Source of the DNA: Chloroflexota bacterium
Lineage (GTDB): Bacteria; Chloroflexota; UBA6077; SHYK01
Reading direction: 5' to 3'
DNA: 37,620 bases
NCBI GenBank assembly: GCA_035652535.1
Contig: DASRDP010000161.1
Coordinates: 1 to 37,620, forward strand
Position 1 is the first letter of the stretch, and each line of letters opens with the position of its first letter. A model generated the notes under the pieces. It ran no database searches. It was not told where the DNA came from and was given only the letters and a program-made list of their open reading frames with translations. A program made the position numbers and the translations under genes. Shown piece after piece: positions 23,302-33,184 of this stretch.

Positions 23302-24363
23302 CTAGCGCTCGTCCTCTTCGCCCTCGTCGTCTTCGTCGCTGTATTCGCGATAACCGCGCACCCGCGCGTAGCGCTCCTCGTCCTCTTCGACCTCTTCTTC
23401 CTCGTCGTATTCCGAGGGCCCGGCCTCGCCATCCGCGGTGGTCACGATTCCGTGCCGCGCGAGCTTTTCGTGCAGCTCTTGCAGGGACTTCTGCCCGAAA
23501 TTGCGCAGGCCCAACAGCTCATCCTCGCTCATCTGGAGGAGCTGCCCGACCGTGGTGATCTGCGAGCGCTTGAGACAGTTGTACGTTCGCGACGAGAGGT
23601 CGAGGACCTCGATGGGCATGTCCTGGAGGCGGGAGGGGATTGCGCCCGGGCCGATCGATGCCTTTTCGACGCGCTGGACGGTCCCACTCAGCTGCGCGAA
23701 GATCTGGAAATGGTCGATGAGGATCTGCGCCGCCTGGGCGAGCGCCTCCTTGGGCCCGATGCTCCCATCGGTCTGGATCTCAAGGATCAGTTTATCGTAG
23801 TCGGTCCGCGCGCCGACGCGCGTCTTCTCCACGCGGTAGTTCACGCGGCGAATGGGCGTGAAGACCGCGTCGATCGGGATCACGCCGATGGACGGCGCCT
23901 CGCGCCCGTCGCCCGTCAGATAGCCGCGCCCTTTCTCGATCGTCAACATCATCTCGAGGCGGGTGTCGGCATTGTCGAGCGTGGCGAGCGTGACTTCTGG
24001 GTTTACGATCTCGATCTCCGGTGGGACCTGGATGTCGCCCGCCGTCACGACCCCCGGGCCGCTGCTCTCGAGCCGAACGCTGACCGCGTCATCGGTGTAC
24101 GATTTCAGCCGAACCTGCTTCAAATTGAGGATCAGCTCTGTCGTATCTTCACGGACGCCGGGGATGCTCGAGAACTCATGATAGACGTTCTCGATTTTGA
24201 TAGCGGTGATCGCCGCGCCCGTCAGTGACGACAGGAGCACTCGTCGGAGCGCATTCCCAAGGGTCAGACCGAACCCGCTGATCAGCGGCTCGATCTCGAA
24301 TTGGCCCAGCTCCCCCGAGAGGAACACCGTCTCCACGGCAGTGGATGCAATTTCTTCCTGCAA
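23302..24363 (-). CDS. rpoA: RNA polymerase alpha subunit, with acidic C-terminal tail
   Basis: Alpha nucleates RNA polymerase assembly and contacts promoters and activators. The N-terminal domain has EIEPLISGFGLTLGNALRRVLLSSL. The C-terminal domain has LDLSSRTYNCLKRSQITTVGQLLQMSEDELLGLRNFG. After the usual end near HEKLARHGI there is an extra tail: 22 of the last 42 residues are Asp or Glu. I prefer TTG 24363, because AAGGAG lies 9 nt upstream and the N-terminus then fits alpha. A GTG at 24393 adds 10 residues without a Shine-Dalgarno. It sits between rpsD and rplQ. Confidence 0.93.
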   Translation of the reverse strand: MQEEIASTAVETVFLSGELGQFEIEPLISGFGLTLGNALRRVLLSSLTGAAITAIKIENVYHEFSSIPGVREDTTELILNLKQVRLKSYTDDAVSVRLESSGPGVVTAGDIQVPPEIEIVNPEVTLATLDNADTRLEMMLTIEKGRGYLTGDGREAPSIGVIPIDAVFTPIRRVNYRVEKTRVGARTDYDKLILEIQTDGSIGPKEALAQAAQILIDHFQIFAQLSGTVQRVEKASIGPGAIPSRLQDMPIEVLDLSSRTYNCLKRSQITTVGQLLQMSEDELLGLRNFGQKSLQELHEKLARHGIVTTADGEAGPSEYDEEEEVEEDEERYARVRGYREYSDEDDEGEEDER

Positions 24364-24407
24364 CGTTGAATTCTCCTTCGCGCTCCGAACCACCAGAGCG
24401 CAGCGTG

Positions 24408-25034
24408 CTAGCGAGAGTAGTACTCAACCACGAGCTGTTCGTTCACCGGCGTGTCGATATCGTCTCGCTCTGGTGCACGCATGACCCGGCCGCTCAACGC
24501 TTCGGGGTCCAGCGAGAGCCAGCGGGGAACTGTACTCTCGGTCATCTCGCCCTTCGCGGCGAGGAAATACTCGTTCTCTCTGCTCGATTGTCGGACCTGG
24601 ACCACGTCGCCCTCGCGAAGCAGCGCCGAGGGGATATCCGTCTTTCGGCCGTTCAGGTCGAAGTGCCCGTGCCGAACGAGCTGACGGGCCTGCTTTCGCG
24701 ATGGGGCGAACCCAAGGCGGTAGACGACGTTGTCGAGTCGCCGCTCGAGGATCGACAACAGGTTGGCACCCGTCATGCCAGGACGCCGCTCCGCCTCCTC
24801 GAAATGTGTGCGGAACTGCCGTTCGAGCACACCGTACATCGATCGGAGCTTCTGCTTCTCGGCCAGCTGCAGACCGAACTCGGACACCTTGCGCCGTCCT
24901 TGCCCGTGCTCACCGGGTGGATACTTGCGGCGCTCGACGGCGCACTTTGGGCCGAAGCAGCGCTGGCCCTTGAGAAACAGCTTGAGGCCGAACCTTCGAC
25001 AGATTCGGCAAACGGGGCCTGTGTATCGTGCCAT
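24408..25034 (-). CDS. rpsD: Ribosomal protein uS4, zinc-binding form
   Basis: A primary 16S rRNA-binding protein. The N-terminus [16 protein letters not shown], with C9, C12, C26 and C31, forms the zinc knuckle of the C+ form. The S4 domain is visible as [28 protein letters not shown]. The end VEYYSR is typical. I chose ATG 25034, with GGGAGA upstream; the frame is open to 25160, but that extension overlaps rpsK and is not conserved. The length is 208. Confidence 0.96.
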   Translation of the reverse strand: MARYTGPVCRICRRFGLKLFLKGQRCFGPKCAVERRKYPPGEHGQGRRKVSEFGLQLAEKQKLRSMYGVLERQFRTHFEEAERRPGMTGANLLSILERRLDNVVYRLGFAPSRKQARQLVRHGHFDLNGRKTDIPSALLREGDVVQVRQSSRENEYFLAAKGEMTESTVPRWLSLDPEALSGRVMRAPERDDIDTPVNEQLVVEYYSR

Positions 25035-25125
25035 ACATTCTCCCTGGAAACCACGCCGGTCCGGAAGCGAGCGCCAGCCAGGACGACCCGGGCTGGTGAC
25101 GGAGCCTCCGGGCTGGGGGCAGTCT

Positions 25126-25521
25126 CTAAACGCGCCGCTTCTTTGGTGGACGGCACCCATTGTGGGGAATCGGTGTCACGTCGATGATGGCGCTGATGCC
25201 CAGTCCTGTCGCCTGCAGCGATCGGATGGCTGCCTCCCGGCCCGAGCCAGGGCCCTTGACGTAGACGTCGATGGCCCGAAGCCCGTGTTCCATCGCCTTC
25301 TTCGCTGCGTCCTCGGCGGCCTGGCTTGCGGCAAAAGGAGTGCTCTTCCGCGATCCCTTGAACCCGACCACGCCCGAGCTGCTCCAGGAGAGCACGTTGC
25401 CGTCGGGATCAGTGATGGTGACCAGGGTGTTGTTGAACGTCGATTGGATGTACGCGTTCCCCCGCGGAACTTGCTTGCGCTCACGCCGCCTCGGGCGTGC
25501 GCCCCTCCGTCGGTCCGCCAA
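25126..25521 (-). CDS. rpsK: Ribosomal protein uS11
   Basis: Forms part of the platform of the small subunit. [42 protein letters not shown] and the C-terminal [18 protein letters not shown] are diagnostic. The start is TTG 25521, supported by GGAGGGAG upstream; no ATG fits. The length is 131. It lies 19 nt after rpsM and 91 nt before rpsD. Confidence 0.97.
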   Translation of the reverse strand: MADRRRGARPRRRERKQVPRGNAYIQSTFNNTLVTITDPDGNVLSWSSSGVVGFKGSRKSTPFAASQAAEDAAKKAMEHGLRAIDVYVKGPGSGREAAIRSLQATGLGISAIIDVTPIPHNGCRPPKKRRV

Positions 25522-25540
25522 CCTGCTCCCTCCGAGCCCT

Positions 25541-25924
25541 CTACTTTTTCGCCGACGCGCGCCGACGCCCGGCCACCGTCCGTCGAGGCCCGCGCCGCGT
25601 GCGCGCGTTTGTCCGGGTGCGCTGTCCGCGAACGGGCAGCCCGCGGCGATGCCGCAGCCCGCGATAGCACCCGATCTCCATCAATCGCTTGATGTTCAGG
25701 TTGACTTCGCGCCGCAAGTCCCCCTCGACCGTAAAGTGACGGTCGATGTAGTCGCGCAGACGGGAGACTTCATCTTCGGTCAGCTGCTTCACCCGAGTTT
25801 CGGGATTGACTCCCGCTGCGGCCACTGCCTCTTTGGCCTTCGCTCGGCCGATGCCGTGGATATACGTCAGCGAGATCTGAACCTGCTTGTCATTTGGGAT
25901 GTCAACACCCGCAATACGCGCCAA
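25541..25924 (-). CDS. rpsM: Ribosomal protein uS13
   Basis: Contacts the P-site tRNA and the B1 intersubunit bridge. [48 protein letters not shown] and a basic tail are diagnostic. The start is TTG 25924, with GAGGAGG 8 nt upstream. The length is 127. It follows rpmJ. Confidence 0.97.
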   Translation of the reverse strand: MARIAGVDIPNDKQVQISLTYIHGIGRAKAKEAVAAAGVNPETRVKQLTEDEVSRLRDYIDRHFTVEGDLRREVNLNIKRLMEIGCYRGLRHRRGLPVRGQRTRTNARTRRGPRRTVAGRRRASAKK

Positions 25925-25990
25925 TCAAACCCCTCCTCTTGGACGGCGCAGCCGATTCCCCCGACGTTGCCGCGCGCGCCCCCTGCGCGC

Positions 25991-26104
25991 CTATCCTTGC
26001 CGCTGCTTGTGCCGCGGGTTCTCGCAAATCACGCGAACAACGCCGTGTCGTCGAATGACCTTGCATTTTTCACACCGCGGTTTGACGGACGCATGGACCT
26101 TCAT
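25991..26104 (-). CDS. rpmJ: Ribosomal protein bL36, zinc-binding form
   Basis: A 37-residue large-subunit protein with a zinc ribbon formed by C11, C14, C27 and H32. [21 protein letters not shown] and NPRHKQRQG are diagnostic. The ATG is at 26104, with GGAG 8 nt upstream. The open frame extends upstream to 26194, but those residues are not part of L36. It is the only gene between adk and rpsM. Confidence 0.94.
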   Translation of the reverse strand: MKVHASVKPRCEKCKVIRRHGVVRVICENPRHKQRQG

Positions 26105-26203
26105 CTCGCAGACTCCGAACGACACAGTCGCGTCGTTCCACTGGGATCGAATCAACGTCGTGCACAGGTGTACCCACCTGGCCCACTCAACCAAGTAATC
26201 TTA
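26105..26203 (-). other. 99-nt gap between adk and rpmJ where map and infA are expected
   Basis: In many bacteria map and infA lie here. The gap is too short for either, and I see no IF-1-like frame. It contains a small AGGTG-GGTA-CACCT hairpin and a weak TTGATT hexamer, but no paired -10 that I trust. Confidence 0.6.
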
Positions 26204-26863
26204 TCAGATCTTCCGCGCGCGGCGACGCACCGCGTCACGAAGCGCTTCGGAGACCTCCGCGATCGTCCGCGAGCCGTCCACCTCGTCCAGGATTCCCGCG
26301 TTGCGGTAGTAGTCGATAACGGGCGTGGTCTGCTCAAAGTACACGGCGAGTCGGCGCTCGGCCGTCGCGCGCGTGTCGTCTTCCCGCTGATACAGCTCGC
26401 CGCCGCATCGATCGCACGTGCCGGGCTTGGCCGGCGGATTGAAGACCTCGTGGTAAGACGCCTGGCACTTCCGACACAGCCAGCGGCCCGAAAGGCGCCG
26501 CAGCAGCTCGTCGCCCGGCACGGAGAGGTACAGCGCCAGGTCCACCCGCTTCTTCTCGTTGCGGAGGGCTTGGTCCAGTGCCTGCGCCTGGGCAACGTTG
26601 CGCGGAAATCCGTCCAGGATGACTCCGTTCTCGCAATCGCCGCGGGCCAATCGCTCGACGACCATCGCAGTCGTGACATCGTCCGGGACGAGCTCGCCAC
26701 GCTCGACGTAGGCCCGCGCCTGCAGCCCTCGGAGGGTGCCCCGAGTCATCGCCTCGCGAAACATGTCGCCGCTGGCAATGTGGGCCAGCCCGAACTCTTG
26801 CGCCAGCCCGACTGCCTGGGTTCCTTTTCCGGCGCCAGGCGCGCCGATTAGTACCAGGTACAC
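26204..26863 (-). CDS. adk: Adenylate kinase, zinc-LID form
   Basis: Interconverts ATP + AMP and 2 ADP. The P-loop is GAPGAGKGT (residues 7-15), and DGFPRNVAQAQAL is the AMP-binding block. The LID carries C130, C133, C150 and C153, a structural zinc site. I chose GTG 26863 because GGGAGGA lies a few nt upstream and the protein then begins just before the P-loop strand. The open frame runs to 26926, overlapping secY. The length is 219. It starts 16 nt after the secY stop. Confidence 0.94.
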   Translation of the reverse strand: MYLVLIGAPGAGKGTQAVGLAQEFGLAHIASGDMFREAMTRGTLRGLQARAYVERGELVPDDVTTAMVVERLARGDCENGVILDGFPRNVAQAQALDQALRNEKKRVDLALYLSVPGDELLRRLSGRWLCRKCQASYHEVFNPPAKPGTCDRCGGELYQREDDTRATAERRLAVYFEQTTPVIDYYRNAGILDEVDGSRTIAEVSEALRDAVRRRARKI

Positions 26864-26879
26864 AATCCTCCCGCCCGCC

Positions 26880-28172
26880 TCAACGGATGAAGCCACGATA
26901 GTTGCGCATGAGGAGCTGAGCTTCAAGCTGCTTGATGGTGTCCAACACCACGCCGACCACGATCAACAACCCGGTGCTCGACAGGGTAAGGGCCTGGACG
27001 TTGATGAATGTGCGCGCGATGAAGGGCAGGACGGCCACGATACCGAGAAAGACCGCGCCTGCCCAGGTGATGCGAATGAGCACCCAATAGAGATAGTCGG
27101 CGGTTGGGCGACCCGGCCGGATACCAGGAATGAAGGCCCCACTCTTCTGGAGATTCTCTCCAATGTTCTGTTGCTGAAATATGACCAACGTATAGAAAAA
27201 GGTGAACCCCACGACCATGATGAAGTAAAGCACCCAGTACACCAGGCTGTTCCCCTGGTAGAACGTGTCATAGAACGTCCGGGCCACTCCAGCGACGATC
27301 TCGTTGTCCACGCCTACGAAATAGCTCGCGAGCGTGCCAGGAAAGATCATGATGGACGACGCGAAGATCAGCGGGATCATTCCCGCCGAGTTCACCCGCA
27401 GCGGGATGTGCGTGCTTCCGCCACCGTACCACCGCGTTCCGCGCAACCGTCGTGCGTACTGCACCGGGATTCGTCGCTGTCCTTCGTAGACGTACACAAT
27501 CGCCGCCACCGTGACGAGACCCAGGATTCCGAACACGATCACTGGCACGACGTTGCCTGGTGCCACCAGTCCCTGCGCAATCGTTTGCGGCAGCGAGGCA
27601 ACAATCCCCGCGAAGATGATGATGGACACGCCGTTGCCGACGCCATTCTGGGTGATCAACTCCCCGATCCACACGAGGAGCATGGTCCCCGCCACCATGG
27701 ACGCGAGAATCGCCAGCGTCTCGATCGGGTGCGCGCCCAGATCGAAATTGCTAACGATCTGTGTACCACTGCTGTTCAAGAACTGGATCGTTCCGAACCC
27801 CTGGAGCCCGGCCAGCGGAACGGTAGCCCAGTGCATGTACTGATTGATTCGTGCTCGCCCGGACTCTCCTTCTTTCGACAGGGCCTCGAGCGGCGGGATG
27901 ATGGGGATGAGGAGCTGCATGATGATCGTCGCGGTGATGTACGGGTAGACGCCCATGGCGACGATCGAGAAGTTGCGCAAGCCGCTCCCGGAGAATAAAT
28001 TGAGCATGCCGAGAAGCTGGTTTGCATCGAAGAGATCCCGCAGCGCCTGCAGGTTCACGCCCGGCACCGGCACGTGCGCCATGAAGCGAAAGATCACCAG
28101 CATCGCGATGGTGAAGAGGAGCTTCGCGCGAACGTCCGGAACCCGGAACGATGTAAGGACCGATTGGATCAT
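26880..28172 (-). CDS. secY: Protein translocase subunit SecY
   Basis: The channel of the Sec translocon, with ten transmembrane helices. [12 protein letters not shown] after helix 1, [30 protein letters not shown] and the C-terminal [24 protein letters not shown] are diagnostic. The length (430) is typical. ATG 28172 overlaps the rplO stop (ATGA). Confidence 0.97.
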   Translation of the reverse strand: MIQSVLTSFRVPDVRAKLLFTIAMLVIFRFMAHVPVPGVNLQALRDLFDANQLLGMLNLFSGSGLRNFSIVAMGVYPYITATIIMQLLIPIIPPLEALSKEGESGRARINQYMHWATVPLAGLQGFGTIQFLNSSGTQIVSNFDLGAHPIETLAILASMVAGTMLLVWIGELITQNGVGNGVSIIIFAGIVASLPQTIAQGLVAPGNVVPVIVFGILGLVTVAAIVYVYEGQRRIPVQYARRLRGTRWYGGGSTHIPLRVNSAGMIPLIFASSIMIFPGTLASYFVGVDNEIVAGVARTFYDTFYQGNSLVYWVLYFIMVVGFTFFYTLVIFQQQNIGENLQKSGAFIPGIRPGRPTADYLYWVLIRITWAGAVFLGIVAVLPFIARTFINVQALTLSSTGLLIVVGVVLDTIKQLEAQLLMRNYRGFIR

Positions 28173-28618
28173 CCGGTGACGACCTCGATGCTCCCACCAG
28201 CTTGCTTGATCGCCGCCTCGGCCGCCTTTGAAAAGGCATGGGCGCGCACGGTGAGCGCCTTGGTCAGCACGCCGCGCCCGAGAACCTTCACGGGTTGTTC
28301 GTTTCGTCGGACCACGCGATTCGACCGGAGCAGCTCAGGGGTCACGGTTGCGCCGGCGTCGAATGTCTCGAGCTGATCGAGGTTCACCACTTCGTACGCA
28401 ATGCGAAATGGGTTAGTGAAACCGCGCCGGTAGGGGAGCCTCCGGACGAGGGGAAGCTGGCCGCCCTCGAAATACGGCGGCACCCCGCCGCCCGATCGCG
28501 CCTTCTGCCCCTTGGTGCCCTTTCCCGCGGTCTTGCCGCGCCCCGATCCGAGCCCGCGCCCGACTCGTCTTCGGCCGGATCGGGACCCATCAGGTGGCTT
28601 CAGCTCATGGAGCTTCAT
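28169..28618 (-). CDS. rplO: Ribosomal protein uL15
   Basis: A large-subunit protein with a Gly/Arg-rich N-terminal extension that threads into 23S r[16 protein letters not shown] and [22 protein letters not shown] are diagnostic. The length is 149. Its start overlaps the rpmD stop and its stop overlaps the secY start, both as ATGA. Confidence 0.97.
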   Translation of the reverse strand: MKLHELKPPDGSRSGRRRVGRGLGSGRGKTAGKGTKGQKARSGGGVPPYFEGGQLPLVRRLPYRRGFTNPFRIAYEVVNLDQLETFDAGATVTPELLRSNRVVRRNEQPVKVLGRGVLTKALTVRAHAFSKAAEAAIKQAGGSIEVVTG

Positions 28619-28809
28619 TGCGCACCCTCCACCGCCTCGACGGCTAGCAAATGCCGAACTTTGTGGAGCATCCCGCGCACGACCGGCGTGTCCGGCAGCT
28701 CGACACGCTGGTGTAGTCGACGGAGGCCCAGGCTGCGGATCGTCGCTCGCTGGTCGCGAGGATATCCAATGACACTCTTGATGAGCGTTGCGGTAATGGT
28801 CACAGCCAT
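28615..28809 (-). CDS. rpmD: Ribosomal protein uL30
   Basis: A 64-residue large-subunit protein. [30 protein letters not shown] and the later [13 protein letters not shown] match the family. The ATG at 28809 lies 3 nt after the rpsE stop (TAACAGATG). The stop overlaps the rplO start. Confidence 0.95.
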   Translation of the reverse strand: MAVTITATLIKSVIGYPRDQRATIRSLGLRRLHQRVELPDTPVVRGMLHKVRHLLAVEAVEGAQ

Positions 28810-28812
28810 CTG

Positions 28813-29367
28813 TTATTCCTTCGATGCATCGGTCGCGGAGTCCGCCGCCGCGGCCTCCTCGGCGCTCGGGGCCGCCGCGCGCCCATCGCCGAGCCGTTCT
28901 CGGCGCGCCTCGCGCGGGTCCCGCAGACCTTCAAGGCCAGCGAGCGTCGCCTTGGCGACGTTCACCGGATTGGCGCTCCCCAGAGACTTGGTGAGGATGT
29001 CTTTGATCCCGGCGGCTTCAACAACTGCCCGGACCGACCCGCCCGCGATCACGCCGGTTCCGCGCGCCGCTGGCTTCAACATGACGGAGGCGGCACCAAA
29101 GCGGGAAACCGTCTCGTGGGGGATCGTGGATCCATCCTTCATCGGTACGCGGATCAGGCTCTTCTTCGCGTTCTCCACGCCCTTGCGGATCGAGTCCGGC
29201 ACCTCGTTCGCCTTCCCAAGACCGACGCCCACCACGCCATGGCCGTCTCCTACCACGACCACTGCGCTGAAGCTGAACCGTCGCCCACCCTTGACGACCT
29301 TCGCCACGCGGTTGACGCGAACAACCTTTTCTTCGAGTACCAGACCGGTGGGATCAATCTTCGGCAT
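28813..29367 (-). CDS. rpsE: Ribosomal protein uS5
   Basis: Takes part in translational accuracy and lines the mRNA entry. [40 protein letters not shown] and [15 protein letters not shown] are diagnostic. The C-terminus is extended by about 20 residues, rich in Ala, Glu and Asp. The length is 184. ATG 29367 lies 32 nt after rplR. Confidence 0.97.
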   Translation of the reverse strand: MPKIDPTGLVLEEKVVRVNRVAKVVKGGRRFSFSAVVVVGDGHGVVGVGLGKANEVPDSIRKGVENAKKSLIRVPMKDGSTIPHETVSRFGAASVMLKPAARGTGVIAGGSVRAVVEAAGIKDILTKSLGSANPVNVAKATLAGLEGLRDPREARRERLGDGRAAAPSAEEAAAADSATDASKE

Positions 29368-29399
29368 TCAATCTCCTCGTGGTACGCCCCTTCCAGAAT

Positions 29400-29762
29400 T
29401 CAGAACTCGAGCCCGCCCTCGCGCGCTCCGTCGGCCAGCGCCTTGATGCGCCCATGATACAGATAGCCGCCCCGGTCGAAGACAACCCGCGTGACTCCCG
29501 CAGCCTTCGCGCGTTGGGCGAGCGCCAAACCCACCGCTCTTGCGCGCTCCGCCTTTGCACCCGCTCCGCCACGAAGCGCTGAGTCGAGCGTGGAGGCCGA
29601 TACGAGGGTGCGCCCCTGGGTATCATCAATGATCTGCGCATAGATGTGCGACGCGCTTCGAAACACCGACAGCCGCGGTCGCGCCGTCGTTCCGTTGAGC
29701 CGACGTCGGACTCGGAGATGGCGCCGGCGTCGAGCCGCGCGAGCGTTGGCGGGCTTAAACAC
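29400..29762 (-). CDS. rplR: Ribosomal protein uL18
   Basis: Binds 5S r[29 protein letters not shown], the SASTLDSAL segment and [26 protein letters not shown] are diagnostic. The start is GTG 29762, with GGGGAGG upstream, close to the rplF stop. The length is 120. Confidence 0.97.
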   Translation of the reverse strand: MFKPANARAARRRRHLRVRRRLNGTTARPRLSVFRSASHIYAQIIDDTQGRTLVSASTLDSALRGGAGAKAERARAVGLALAQRAKAAGVTRVVFDRGGYLYHGRIKALADGAREGGLEF

Positions 29763-29773
29763 CGTTCCTCCCC

Positions 29774-30316
29774 TTATCGCTTCTTGCCGCCGGCCTTGCC
29801 GGCCTTCCGGCGCACGACCTCGCCCTGGTAGCGGATGCCCTTCCCCTTGTATGGCTCGGGCGGGCGAATTCGTCGAATCTGCGCGGCGATCTCGCCCACA
29901 ACCTGTTTGTCAATCCCGCTCACGACAACGCGCGGACCGTCGACACTCAGGCTGATCCCCTTCGGCGGCGCAAAGACCACCGGATGCGAGTAGCCAACCG
30001 AGATCGAGAGCGCTTCCCCCGCCTGTTGCGCGCGGTAGCCGGTCCCGATGATCTCCAGCCGCTTTTCGAACCCCTGAGACGTGCCCACCACCATGTTGTT
30101 CACGAGCGTCCGCATGAGGCCATGGAGCGAGCGCTGCCCACGGTCGTCTGACGACCGGTCGACCAGCAGCTCCTGCCCTTCCTGACGGACGGTAATTCCC
30201 TGCGGGATGGGCTGCACAAGGGTCCCTTTGGGCCCGGTCACGGTGACCAGATCATCGGCAATCGCCACCTTCACCGTCTCCGGTACGGCGATGGGCATCC
30301 TTCCTATTCGTGACAC
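29774..30316 (-). CDS. rplF: Ribosomal protein uL6
   Basis: Lies near the GTPase-associated region of the large subunit. [17 protein letters not shown], the duplicated fold and [24 protein letters not shown] are diagnostic. The start is GTG 30316. The length is 180. It follows rpsH by 54 nt. Confidence 0.97.
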   Translation of the reverse strand: MSRIGRMPIAVPETVKVAIADDLVTVTGPKGTLVQPIPQGITVRQEGQELLVDRSSDDRGQRSLHGLMRTLVNNMVVGTSQGFEKRLEIIGTGYRAQQAGEALSISVGYSHPVVFAPPKGISLSVDGPRVVVSGIDKQVVGEIAAQIRRIRPPEPYKGKGIRYQGEVVRRKAGKAGGKKR

Positions 30317-30370
30317 GTTTCCCCCAACCCAGATGACCCTGGTAGGTCTTGAAATCCGAGGCGCTCTGCC

Positions 30371-30766
30371 CTACCACACGTAGGCGAGCAGCTCCCCCCC
30401 GACGTTTTCGCGGCGCGCCCGGTCACCCGTGATCACACCTCGCGGTGTCGAGAGCACCGCGACGCCAGCGCCTCCGTAGACCCGTGGGACCTTGTCGCGG
30501 CCCACGTAGACCCGCAACCCCGGCTTGCTGATCCGTCGCAGTCCGAGGAGCCTGGGTTCCTTCTGCGGCGAGTAGGCGAGCAGCACGCGAAGCTTCTTCT
30601 TCGGGCCCGCGCCGACCACGTCGAACCCCCGGATGAACCCCTCTTCGCGCAGAACCTGGGCGATGGCAACTTTCATGCGCGACGACGGCATCTCAACCAG
30701 CGGGTGCCGCGCCCGAGACGCGTTGCGAATCCGGGTGAGCATATCGGCGATCGGATCAGTTAGCAC
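30371..30766 (-). CDS. rpsH: Ribosomal protein uS8
   Basis: A primary binder of the central domain of 16S rRNA; in E. coli it also represses the spc operon. DPIADMLTRIRNASRARH at the N-terminus and YGGAGVAVLSTPRGVITGDRARRENVGGELLAYVW at the C-terminus are diagnostic. The start is GTG 30766. The length is 131. Confidence 0.97.
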   Translation of the reverse strand: MLTDPIADMLTRIRNASRARHPLVEMPSSRMKVAIAQVLREEGFIRGFDVVGAGPKKKLRVLLAYSPQKEPRLLGLRRISKPGLRVYVGRDKVPRVYGGAGVAVLSTPRGVITGDRARRENVGGELLAYVW

Positions 30767-30799
30767 GTCTCCCCCTCGGTTCCGCGACCCACGCCGCGC

Positions 30800-30985
30800 C
30801 TACCAGCTCGACTTCGAGATGCCCGGAATCTCGCCGCGCAGCGCGAGTTCCCGGAAACAGATGCGGCACAGCCCGAATTTGCGCATAAAGGCGCGCGGTC
30901 GACCACACCGCCCACAGCGATTGTGCCGCTGCACGGGGAACTTCGGAGTCCGAAGCGATTTGGCGATCTCGGATTTCTTTGCCAA
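30800..30985 (-). CDS. rpsZ: Ribosomal protein uS14, type Z (zinc-binding)
   Basis: The short, 61-residue zinc form of S14. C24, C27, C40 and C43 make the zinc ribbon. [26 protein letters not shown] is the family core, and the end PGISKSSW is typical. The start is TTG 30985, with AGGAGAAGG upstream. It lies between rplE and rpsH. Confidence 0.97.
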   Translation of the reverse strand: MAKKSEIAKSLRTPKFPVQRHNRCGRCGRPRAFMRKFGLCRICFRELALRGEIPGISKSSW

Positions 30986-30994
30986 TGCCTTCTC

Positions 30995-31546
30995 CTATGC
31001 CGCGGCGCGCTGGAACGGCATGCCCAGCAGCTCCAGGAGGCGCCGCGCCTCGTGATCGGTTCGCGCGCTCGTCACGATGGTGACCTCCATGCCGCGCACG
31101 CGATCGATCTTGTCGTACTCAATCTCCGGAAAGATGAGCTGCTCGCGCAGTCCAATCGTGTAGTTCCCCCGGCCGTCGAACGCCTTTTCTGACACGCCGC
31201 GAAAATCCCGTACGCGGGGGAGCGCGATACTGATCAGCCGATCGAGGAACTCATACATGCGCTCCCCGCGAAGAGTCACGCTCACCCCGATTGGCATGCC
31301 CGCTCGGAGGCGAAACCCGGCAATCGACTTCTTCGCCCGCGTGATGACCGGGTGCTGACCGGTAATGGCGGCCAGATCTCGCGACGCCGCCTCGAGCGCC
31401 TTCGCCTCGCGAATCGCCTCGCCCAGTCCGATGTTGACGGTGACCTTGTGAAGCCGCGGCACCTGCATCACGTTCGGGTACTGGAACTCACGACGAAGCG
31501 CGGGAAGCACCTCCGCGTTGAACCGCTCGTGGAGTCGACTCGACAT
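30995..31546 (-). CDS. rplE: Ribosomal protein uL5
   Basis: Binds 5S rRNA and forms an intersubunit bridge. [50 protein letters not shown] and the [13 protein letters not shown] segment are diagnostic. The length is 183. ATG 31546 lies 12 nt after rplX. Confidence 0.97.
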   Translation of the reverse strand: MSSRLHERFNAEVLPALRREFQYPNVMQVPRLHKVTVNIGLGEAIREAKALEAASRDLAAITGQHPVITRAKKSIAGFRLRAGMPIGVSVTLRGERMYEFLDRLISIALPRVRDFRGVSEKAFDGRGNYTIGLREQLIFPEIEYDKIDRVRGMEVTIVTSARTDHEARRLLELLGMPFQRAAA

Positions 31547-31558
31547 TCCGCGCTCTCC

Positions 31559-31870
31559 CTACGTCAGCTCGCCGCACAGCTTGCAGACGCGCGCTTTTGA
31601 CCCGTCGTCCAGCACGCGGATGCTGACGCGGGTGCGCTTGCCACACTTGCTGCAGACGAGGGCAAGATTTGCGAGCTGGATCGGCGCCTCGATGTCGATG
31701 ATCCCCGCCTGCCGCGCTTGCGAGCCCGGCTTCACGTGCTTCTTCATAATGTTCACGTCGGCGATGACTGCGCGGCTCTCCTTGGGGAGCAGTTTCCGGA
31801 TCTTTCCGCGCTTTCCGCGCTCCCGGCCTTTGAGGACCTCGACCAGGTCGTCTCGTTTGATCTTGAACAT
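31559..31870 (-). CDS. rplX: Ribosomal protein uL24
   Basis: An assembly initiator at the exit tunnel. The KOW motif is at the N-terminus (MFKIKRDDLVEVLKGRERGKRGKI). The C-terminus has C73, C76, C96 and C99, a possible zinc ribbon seen in part of the family. I chose ATG 31870, 1 nt after the rplN stop; the longer frame from 31945 overlaps rplN and is not conserved. The length is 103. Confidence 0.95.
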   Translation of the reverse strand: MFKIKRDDLVEVLKGRERGKRGKIRKLLPKESRAVIADVNIMKKHVKPGSQARQAGIIDIEAPIQLANLALVCSKCGKRTRVSIRVLDDGSKARVCKLCGELT

Positions 31871-31871
31871 C

Positions 31872-32237
31872 CTAGATGACCTCGGGCGCCAGTGAAACGA
31901 TCTTGAGATAGTTCTTTTCTCGCAGCTCGCGCGCCACCGGCCCAAATATTCGTGTTCCGCGCGGGTTCAAACGGTCGGACAGGATCACGACGGCGTTGTC
32001 GTCGAAGCGAATCGTGGACCCGTCCGGCCGACCGTACTCCTTGGCCGTTCGAACCACGACGGCCTTGACGACGTCGCTCTTTTTCACCGAGCCGTTGGGC
32101 GTGGCCTGCTTCACGGCGCCGACGACGACGTCGCCGATCTCCGCGTACTGCTTGTTTCCCTGGAGCACGCGAATGACGAGGACTTCGCGCGCCCCGGTAT
32201 TGTCCGCGACGCGACAGCGCGTGTAGGGGCGGATCAT
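31872..32237 (-). CDS. rplN: Ribosomal protein uL14
   Basis: Lies at the subunit interface and is the binding partner of RsfS, also encoded here. [24 protein letters not shown], the [14 protein letters not shown] segment and [26 protein letters not shown] are diagnostic. ATG 32237 overlaps the rpsQ stop (ATGA). The length is 121. Confidence 0.97.
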   Translation of the reverse strand: MIRPYTRCRVADNTGAREVLVIRVLQGNKQYAEIGDVVVGAVKQATPNGSVKKSDVVKAVVVRTAKEYGRPDGSTIRFDDNAVVILSDRLNPRGTRIFGPVARELREKNYLKIVSLAPEVI

Positions 32238-32545
32238 GCGCTCGTTCCCGGCGACGGCTGGGTGGGATCGACGATCGGAATATCCTCGTGCCCGCTCTTG
32301 ACGAGTCGCGCGACCACCCAATGCTTTTCTCGACTCAACGGCCTGCTCTCGCGGATCTCGACGACGTCGCCCGTGTGGTACGCGTTAGCTGGGTCGTGCG
32401 CCTTGAACTTGTGCGTTCGGCGAATAGCTCGACCGTAGAGTCGGTGCGCATGGACCACTTCGACCGCCACAACCACGGTCTTATCCATCTTGTCACTGGT
32501 GACGCGGCCCGACAATATGCGGCGCCGCCCTCGTTCATTCGGCAT
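32234..32545 (-). CDS. rpsQ: Ribosomal protein uS17
   Basis: Binds the 5' domain of 16S r[56 protein letters not shown] are diagnostic. The C-terminus is longer than usual by about 20 residues. The length is 103. The stop overlaps the rplN start. Confidence 0.96.
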   Translation of the reverse strand: MPNERGRRRILSGRVTSDKMDKTVVVAVEVVHAHRLYGRAIRRTHKFKAHDPANAYHTGDVVEIRESRPLSREKHWVVARLVKSGHEDIPIVDPTQPSPGTSA

Positions 32546-32573
32546 GTTGCCCCGAACCTCGCCCTACTTCCCT

Positions 32574-32762
32574 CTACAGTTCGCGCTCGCGCAGGAGCGT
32601 GCGGATCCGTGCGATGTCGCGACGGACGAGCTGCATCCGTGCGTGATTGGTCAACTGGCGGGTTGCATACTGGAATCGAAGATTGAACAGCTCCTCCTGA
32701 AGATCACGCAGTCGACGTCGCGCCTCGGCATCGTCCAGCGCCCGCAGCTCGGTCATCTTCAT
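32574..32762 (-). CDS. rpmC: Ribosomal protein uL29
   Basis: A two-helix protein at the tunnel exit, near the binding site of trigger factor and [36 protein letters not shown] and [15 protein letters not shown] are diagnostic. The length is 62. ATG 32762 overlaps the rplP stop (ATGA). Confidence 0.96.
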   Translation of the reverse strand: MKMTELRALDDAEARRRLRDLQEELFNLRFQYATRQLTNHARMQLVRRDIARIRTLLREREL

Positions 32763-33184
32763 GCGGTCGTCACCGCCGTTTCGCGCTCCATCAACCGCGT
32801 GGCGATGGGGAGCTTGTGCGCGGCGAGGTGGAGCGCCTCGCGCGCGAGCTCCGGCGCCACACCACCCACCTCGAACATGACCCGACCCGGTCGGACCACG
32901 GCGACCCAGTGGTCCGGCGCGCCTTTCCCGCCGCCCATGCGCGTCTCGGCCGGCTTGGCCGTGGCGGCTCGGTCCGGAAAGATCCGAATCCAGACCTTAC
33001 CTCCGCGCTTCAGGTGATGCGTGATCGCACGCCGGGCCGCCTCGATCTGCCGCGCCGTGATCCATGCCGGCTCGAGCGCCTGCAGCCCGATCTCACCGAA
33101 GGAGATCACGTTGCCAGATGTCGCGATCCCCTTCATGCGCCCGCGCTGGGTCTTGCGATATTTAACGCGCTTCGGTTGAAGCAT
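32759..33184 (-). CDS. rplP: Ribosomal protein uL16
   Basis: Lies near the A site and helps place t[47 protein letters not shown] and [19 protein letters not shown] are diagnostic. ATG 33184 lies inside the end of rpsC (23-nt overlap) with GAGGA upstream; the long frame to 33388 is a read-through of rpsC DNA in another frame. The length is 141. Confidence 0.95.
   Translation of the reverse strand: MLQPKRVKYRKTQRGRMKGIATSGNVISFGEIGLQALEPAWITARQIEAARRAITHHLKRGGKVWIRIFPDRAATAKPAETRMGGGKGAPDHWVAVVRPGRVMFEVGGVAPELAREALHLAAHKLPIATRLMERETAVTTA

Noticed and set aside
22825-24228. Long plus-strand open frame (467 codons) opposite rplQ and rpoA
   Set aside because: It mirrors the codon structure of rpoA in high-G+C DNA, has no domain, and overlaps well-supported essential genes completely.
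25271-26851. Long plus-strand open frame (526 codons) opposite rpsK, rpsM, rpmJ and adk
   Set aside because: Low-complexity, Arg-rich translation with no family resemblance; it is a shadow of the true minus-strand genes.
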